Origin: Psettodes erumei | Lineage: Eukaryota; Chordata; Actinopteri; Pleuronectiformes; Psettodidae | Reading direction: 5' to 3' | Assembly (NCBI GenBank): GCA_016785225.1 | Contig: JAFBJZ010000876.1 | Location: 62,001-126,000, forward strand | DNA length: 64,000 bases | Part shown: in pieces, positions 59,040 to 64,000 of the stretch | Position numbering within the stretch: position 1 is the first letter of the stretch | How the letters are laid out: every line of letters starts with the position of its first letter | Notes under the pieces: model-generated | Told to the model about the DNA's origin: nothing | What the model saw: only the letters and a program-made list of their open reading frames with translations | The model's database searches: none | Program-made: the position numbers and the translations under genes

Positions 59040-59510
59040 ATTCAATAACACAATTCAAATCACCACCAAGTATCAGAAGAGGAGTATTTAAGAAAGGGAA
59101 AGGGCTAAATAGCCTATCTGTAAAATTAGGGTCATCAAAATTTGGCACATATATGTTGACTAACAGTATGGGGTTGCAGTATAGTGTGCCTACAACAGTC
59201 AGAAATCATTTTTATTGGTGATTGTCTTAGAGACAGAGAAATTAACTGTTTTGTTCATCAAAATTGCCACACCTCTGGACTTGGAATCAAAATTCGAATG
59301 GAAAATATCCCACAACCATGGGCGTCTGAGTCTGAATTGATCTCTATTGTGCAAGTGAGTTTGCTGAAGGAAAACTATGTCGTTGTCTCGGTGCTTTACA
59401 TGTGAGAAAATCTTTGATCGCTCAACTGGTTTGTTCATGCCTTTAACAGTCCCATTTAAGAATTGAATGTTTGAAGCAGTGTCATGGTTATTCAAATTGC
59501 TATTATTCAT
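59040..59510 (-). pseudogene. L1-type ORF2 endonuclease (APE) fragment
   Basis: The frame reads LNGTVKGMNKPVERSKIFSH, then DNDIVFLQQTHLHNRD, RRPWLWDIFHSNFDSKSRGV and AILMNKTVNF. After a frameshift near 59199 it continues LLVNIYVPNFDDPNFTD and LLILGGDLNCVI. This is the APE-type endonuclease that nicks target DNA. The catalytic Glu of the QETHL box is Gln here (QQTHL), while the later GGDLN residues are kept. No RT follows. Confidence 0.8.
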
Positions 59511-60017
59511 ATAGAGTGTTGATTGAGAGAAAATATAACTGTCTCACCTACCACAGAAGAGGATATGGGGAAAGGGAATAAAGGGGGGAAGCAAAACAAA
59601 ACAAAACAAAATATAAAGACATACAGTGACATGACCCAAGAACCAACAACCCACACCTCCCGCACCCACACACCACCCTCCAAAGGGAGCCATTCTCAAG
59701 AAGAGATGCTTTCGACTATGTAGCAAAGTTGAAGAAATGAGCATCGGCAGACAATTAAGCTTACTGTATGAACTATAAGGCACGTTAAACCAACAATCTG
59801 AGCTTTCACAATAACTGCAGGGATGTGAAACTTTATGGATATAATTAAACAAGAGCACCATGTCTATGAGAAACATCAATAGGCCAACGATTAAACAGTT
59901 TTATTGGGCCCATAAACAGTCATTGTCCAGGAAGAAATTATGACATGAAGTCAATTTTGCTGAGCTTACACATCACAGGGCTTGGGTCATATTTGTATAG
60001 CATGCTGGAGGAGTCAA

Positions 60018-60690
60018 TTAGAGTGCAGCTTTGTTTATCGTCTTGATGAATGTCATGGCTTCATCTGTTAATGTAAAGTCCCGTTGCTGGCCTCCATGGG
60101 TTATGCGCAGCCGGGCAAGATGCAGCAGACCAAACCGGACCTCAGTTTCCCATAGCTGATGGCGGACGTCATTGAAGGTGGCGAACGTGGCGGTGAACAT
60201 GGCGTGGGAGCAGTGTGGTCCGGGAAGACGGAGATAGTCATATTACGCACTTTTATCTACTGTGACTGGCTTTCCTCAGGATGTCGGAACAATAGGTATA
60301 GTACTGAAGCTTCGCTACTATAGCATAGGGACGATCGCCAGGTTTGGGCTTTGGCATAAGAGCTCAGTGGGCTTTGTCAACAAGCGACTCCTTGTCAAGA
60401 CTGAAAACTTCCATCAGCAACTTGGACACACCAGCCACGGAGAGAGAAGCGGGGTCAACCTCCGAGACACCAATGATGCATATGTTCTGACGGCACGCCC
60501 TCGACTCAAGATCCTAGCACCTGTTTTCCAGCTGCAAACATTCATTTGACAAATGATATACTTTGTTCTGAAGAGCTGCAACATCATCCGAACAAGTGGA
60601 AAGAGACTGTTCCATCTCAGTATCTGTAGCTGTAGCTTTGAGTCTCGCTACATCTGATTTCAAGGATAAAATGTTGCCAGATAGATCCAT
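60018..60690 (-). pseudogene. L1-type ORF1 RNA-binding protein relic
   Basis: From ATG at 60690: MDLSGNILSLKSDVARLKAT and a heptad-like coiled coil up to LQLENRC, then RACRQNICIIGVSE (start of the RRM-like domain). The C-terminal part in another frame is MFTATFATFNDVRHQLWETE, then VRFGLLHLARLRITHGGQQ and DFTLTDEAMTFIKTINKAAL. These match the coiled-coil/RRM/C-terminal layout of L1 ORF1, which coats the RNA. There are stops after NRC and after DKAH, and frameshifts near 60250. Confidence 0.75.
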
Positions 60691-60729
60691 TTTCAGAGTA
60701 CAGTTTGGACTTAATAGAAATTAAATTGT

Positions 60730-61685
60730 GCTCCCCTGTGCACATCTCATGCTATGCTTCGCTAAGCCAGAAGTCGGGCCTTACTTACTGAGATTTATTT
60801 GTGACTTGCTAAAAAATAACAGTAGAAATATATGGTTTACCTGGAACTTTTTGAAAACACTGGGAGAGAAAAAAACACATGCTTAGATGTACTGTGCAGT
60901 GGGTTAGGCAACAGACCTTTGAGTTCAATTATGGAGCAAGAATCAGTCAAAAACTGCTTCAATCACTACTTTTAAGAGGACAAAGGAAAAGCACCAATGT
61001 TTTTTAAAAAGAGATATTAATAAAAACCCAAAGAACAAAAATGATGGATTACATCATGCAGACAAACTTATCCTGCTTTAGTACAAGTACTTTGAAATTA
61101 GCCAGACCAATATAATCATGGCACAATGGCAAAATTGCAGACTATTCTGACTTTTTCATTTTTTTACACTTTGCAAAATCATCTCACCCGTCGCTTGTTT
61201 CTCATCAGTCTTATGGCCCGCGGCCCATGATTTTGACACTCCTGTCTTAATGCAGTTAAGCATGTAAACCCCATGATCTGCTGGTTAGGTTTAACACTCC
61301 ATACTTCTTACACACACACACACACAAGTGCTTACCCAAATAAACAGGGAAATTACACCAACAAATGGAAATGAAAATGTATAGACACACACAGGCACAC
61401 GCATATATACATCCAAATCCACTACAGTACAATAGAGCACTTATCTTAATAGTAATCAACAGATTGCTACTGGTAATTCTTATGATAATGTATGTAAATA
61501 AGATACATTGGCTTGGAGTTGTAAAATCCTGCATATGCTGCAAACAGCCGTGGGCCAGTCAGCTCATTAAATGCATTGTAAACATATATTACAGCAGAGC
61601 AACAAATTGACTCCAGGAGGTTTATTCTCACTAGAATTAACATCTAAAAGCACATCCTCATTGCCACTAGCAGGGTAAAAACAGC
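60730..61685. other. Non-coding stretch
   Basis: Near 61205-61245 the words ATGGCCCGCGGCCCATGATT and TTTGACACTCCTGTC look like one end of a hAT-type MITE. The other end was not found. A short CA run lies at 61310-61325. Confidence 0.4.
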
Positions 61686-61689
61686 CTTT

Positions 61690-62270
61690 AAAACATGGGT
61701 GGGAAACCTTTTTCCTATCAATGGCCATTTTAGTCTTTTTAACATCCTTTGAGGGCCATACTAAATTACTGAACACATATATCACACTGGCCGGTGATGA
61801 TGGTAGTGATGATGATCATACTACTCAGCGGCACCTGGTTTTCTCGATCTGGGCCAGTCACTCTTCAGCAGAGCCAAAACTTTGCAAGAGTCAGTTTTGA
61901 AAAGAGCTGATCCCAGCAGCAGGTTATCCCAAACAGAGATGCAAGTCTTCTCAGAATGAGTAAATCTTCAGGACATACTCACGCATTTTATACAATCTTG
62001 CCTTGAGCTTGTTGTTCCATTGTAGCTCAGTAATTTAGTTTTGGAGGCTGTTGTGAAGCAGCTGGTTCCAGATTAAATGCTGTTGCAAATATGTTTGGTT
62101 CCTTTTACTCTTAATGTCCCGAACCCTCTCACCAAATATCTGAAGAGGTTTTGCAGAATCACAAGTCTATTCAGATGTCATAGCAGACTTTTTTTCTTGC
62201 AGAGTAGGAAAATGCACAGTGTTACCCCTTCCAATTGCATTTGCAACAACATGTCGACAATTCGTCACAT
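61690..62270 (-). pseudogene. hAT transposase relic (C-terminal region)
   Basis: One end, 61697-61760, reads GGTGGGAAACCTTTTTCCTA and then TTTGAGGGCCATACTAAATT, the terminal region of a widespread fish hAT family. The minus strand then gives HFPTLQEKKSA, LQIFGERVRDIKSK, and ITELQWNNKLKARLYKM, resembling hAT proteins that read ELIELQCNxxLKAKF before the dimerisation domain. Many stops interrupt it. Confidence 0.5.
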
Positions 62271-62279
62271 TTAAACTCA

Positions 62280-64000
62280 GCAGTGATCCCAACGCACAAA
62301 AATACCTAGTTAGGCAGTAACTGATGTGTCATTATAGGCCAGAGAGAAAAACTGGACATTTGTTGTCCTCAGGTGATTTTTCAGTATCTTATGCCATATC
62401 AGTAATCCCCTCTCCGATGGTTCTTCGAGACAAAATACTACTTAATAATTACATCAATTTACTTTGTCCAGTGCTTGGAGTGGCAAAAAAACTCGTAGTA
62501 GTCTGGTAGTCTGTAGTCTAGTAGTAGTCAGGTGGTCGTTCATCAGGGCATGCTGGTGATGTGCTGAGTCTTCATACAGGCACTCCTTAGCTACTGGGGT
62601 CACCTCAGCACAGACCACACACACAGCAGTAAGCTGGCTCCAAACATTGTCTTTTGTTGTCAACAATATAAACCAGTGGGCACATATTTATTTTGAACTT
62701 GACGTTTTCACAGCCTTTAATACAATAAAGCCTCACATTTTAGTAAAAAGCTTCATATCCATTTCGATCATCAACTCATCAGATGATTATTAGTTGTCTC
62801 ACTGACAGAATCTCTGACAGAATGATGCCCTCTCTCATTGCAGCAGGTCCACTCTTTATGGGCTGGCGCACCTGATGAGTTTTTGTTTTCCAACATGTTT
62901 TAAACCCAGTGGTCTCCGAACTGTGGCCTCAATGGAATAAAACTTTTCAGAAAAAAACTCTTAGTGGTGAATAACTTGGCTTATGTATTAAAGAACACAG
63001 CTAGCTGCAAGAACTAATGTGAATTGAAGAATACGCTGATCATCAGCACTTTGAGCACACCTTGTGGCTCCGGGCTCCTCTAGGGCTGCTCCTGTCTGAG
63101 GGCAGCTCTGCCATTAATGGGAAATGTCTCTGTTATCAAAGCGGGAGCTGATGCAGGCCTTTTCCTTCATTCCAAAACTGAAGACCATGTAAAGCCCTGT
63201 GCAGTTTGGTGTCCACTCGTGTGGTCAGTCAGCCTACCCAGCCCCCACGCCTTCCCATCCTCCCCATTGCGGTTCTCCTCCCCTTTTCCCTCTTTTTCTA
63301 ACCCCAACCACCCCAGGGGCTGCTGGTAGTCTCTGCCTTGCTGGCATTACGCATGCGTGGTCTGCTTTGGGGTGTTGCTCTTGAGGGTGGGCATATCTGG
63401 GACCAAGCTACAAGGTTACTGCCTAACCCCACCATGCTGGGGGTACTTATGACATTTCCTGGAGCCTGTAAATATATTCACACCACACTACAAGGCTCAT
63501 TCACTGGGACAGCAATTATGCCAGCTAATCTTTGGCATTCTACTGTATACAAATAAAATCATAGTTAACAAAATTAAAAATGATCATAGTGGAAATTCTG
63601 ATAATTCTGTATTGTGGATGAGAGTGTTGCTGTGTCCCTTCAATCAGTCAAGTTAATAGTTTAATAAGTTTGATACATCTCTCGTTGTCTTGCTGTCTTT
63701 TTCTTGTGGTGTCTTCTTCCACTTTTTTGATCTTAGTGCCACCACTAATGTTGACTGTGTGAGTGCTAACCATGTCCAGCCAAATGACCTCTCCTGGGGC
63801 AATGGCTGCTGCCTTTGTTTTATGACTCATAAAAGTTCTGCACACACATACAGACACACACACATAAGTACTTGTAGTGGCCTGTACATTGTGAAATATA
63901 TTCTGTGTACGTGATCCCATGTGTGTGCCCAAACTGAGGTTTTTTGTTTCCTGGTAGTGTTTGAGGAGTTTAAACTGAAATGTGCCTTAACCAGTAGCAG
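62280..64000. other. Non-coding stretch to the window end
   Basis: CAGTGGTCTCCGAACTGTGG near 62908 resembles one hAT-type terminal repeat. A GC-richer patch at 63100-63560 has overlapping frames without motifs. Nothing else was recognised. Confidence 0.4.

Larger units (their letters stand above)
58735..60720 (-). mobile_element. L1-type LINE with internal deletion of most of ORF2
   Basis: Read on the minus strand: an ORF1 relic (60690-60018), the start of ORF2 with the endonuclease (59510 to about 59040), and then directly a 3' untranslated part ending AAAAAGATCAATAAAAAAAT followed by GGCAAAAAATAG at about 58740. The reverse transcriptase and C-terminal regions are absent. The 5' region being kept while the middle is lost is unusual for L1. 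Confidence 0.75.

Overview
The window looks like intergenic or intronic DNA from a ray-finned (probably teleost) fish. It is AT-rich, has no continuous cellular gene, is very dense in CA/GT microsatellites, and carries a typical fish transposon mix: Tc1-like, Harbinger, hAT and piggyBac DNA elements; Penelope-like, Rex6/R4-like, CR1/L2/Rex1-like and L1/Tx1-like retroelements; and tRNA-derived SINEs. Nothing bacterial is visible: no operons, ribosome binding sites or CRISPR array. Almost every long reading frame is either a decayed transposon protein or a translated simple repeat. All family assignments come from reading the sequence and from knowledge of the families; no database search was run.

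Layout. 0-3.3 kb: a decayed Harbinger element (HARBI1-type transposase on +, Myb/trihelix-type second gene on -) interrupted by a Penelope-like element with inverted terminal repeats and a 14-bp target duplication. 5.7-6.3 kb: L1/Tx1-type reverse transcriptase relic. 8.4-10.5 kb: microsatellites. 10.7-14.2 kb: nearly full-length Rex6/R4-type retrotransposon, broken by frameshifts. 14.6-19.4 kb: a SINE, two diverged copies of an unclassified repeat, a degenerate minisatellite, long GT tracts and a piggyBac-like MITE flanked by TTAA. 23.5-24.0 kb: a CpG-rich stretch with a candidate first coding exon and a consensus splice donor. This is the only place that looks like part of a host gene.

26.6-30.3 kb is a nested stack: an AT-rich degenerate satellite holds a Tc1-like transposon, which holds a 1,191-bp hAT element with a perfect 8-bp target duplication. 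30.7-43.3 kb has scattered SINE copies and a 594-bp MITE. 45.6-46.7 kb is a second Tc1-like element with a DD36E-spaced catalytic domain and a single stop codon inside the main coding region. 48.7-50.2 kb holds a 46-bp perfect palindrome and a CR1/L2-type LINE. 51.3-57.4 kb has a third Tc1-like remnant, an orphan Penelope tail and two more LINE fragments. 58.7-60.7 kb is an internally deleted L1 with ORF1, part of the endonuclease and the 3' tail. 61.7-62.3 kb is a hAT transposase relic.

The genes do not form a pathway. The window is a record of repeated transposon insertion, and the nesting gives relative ages: Harbinger before Penelope, and satellite before Tc1 before hAT.
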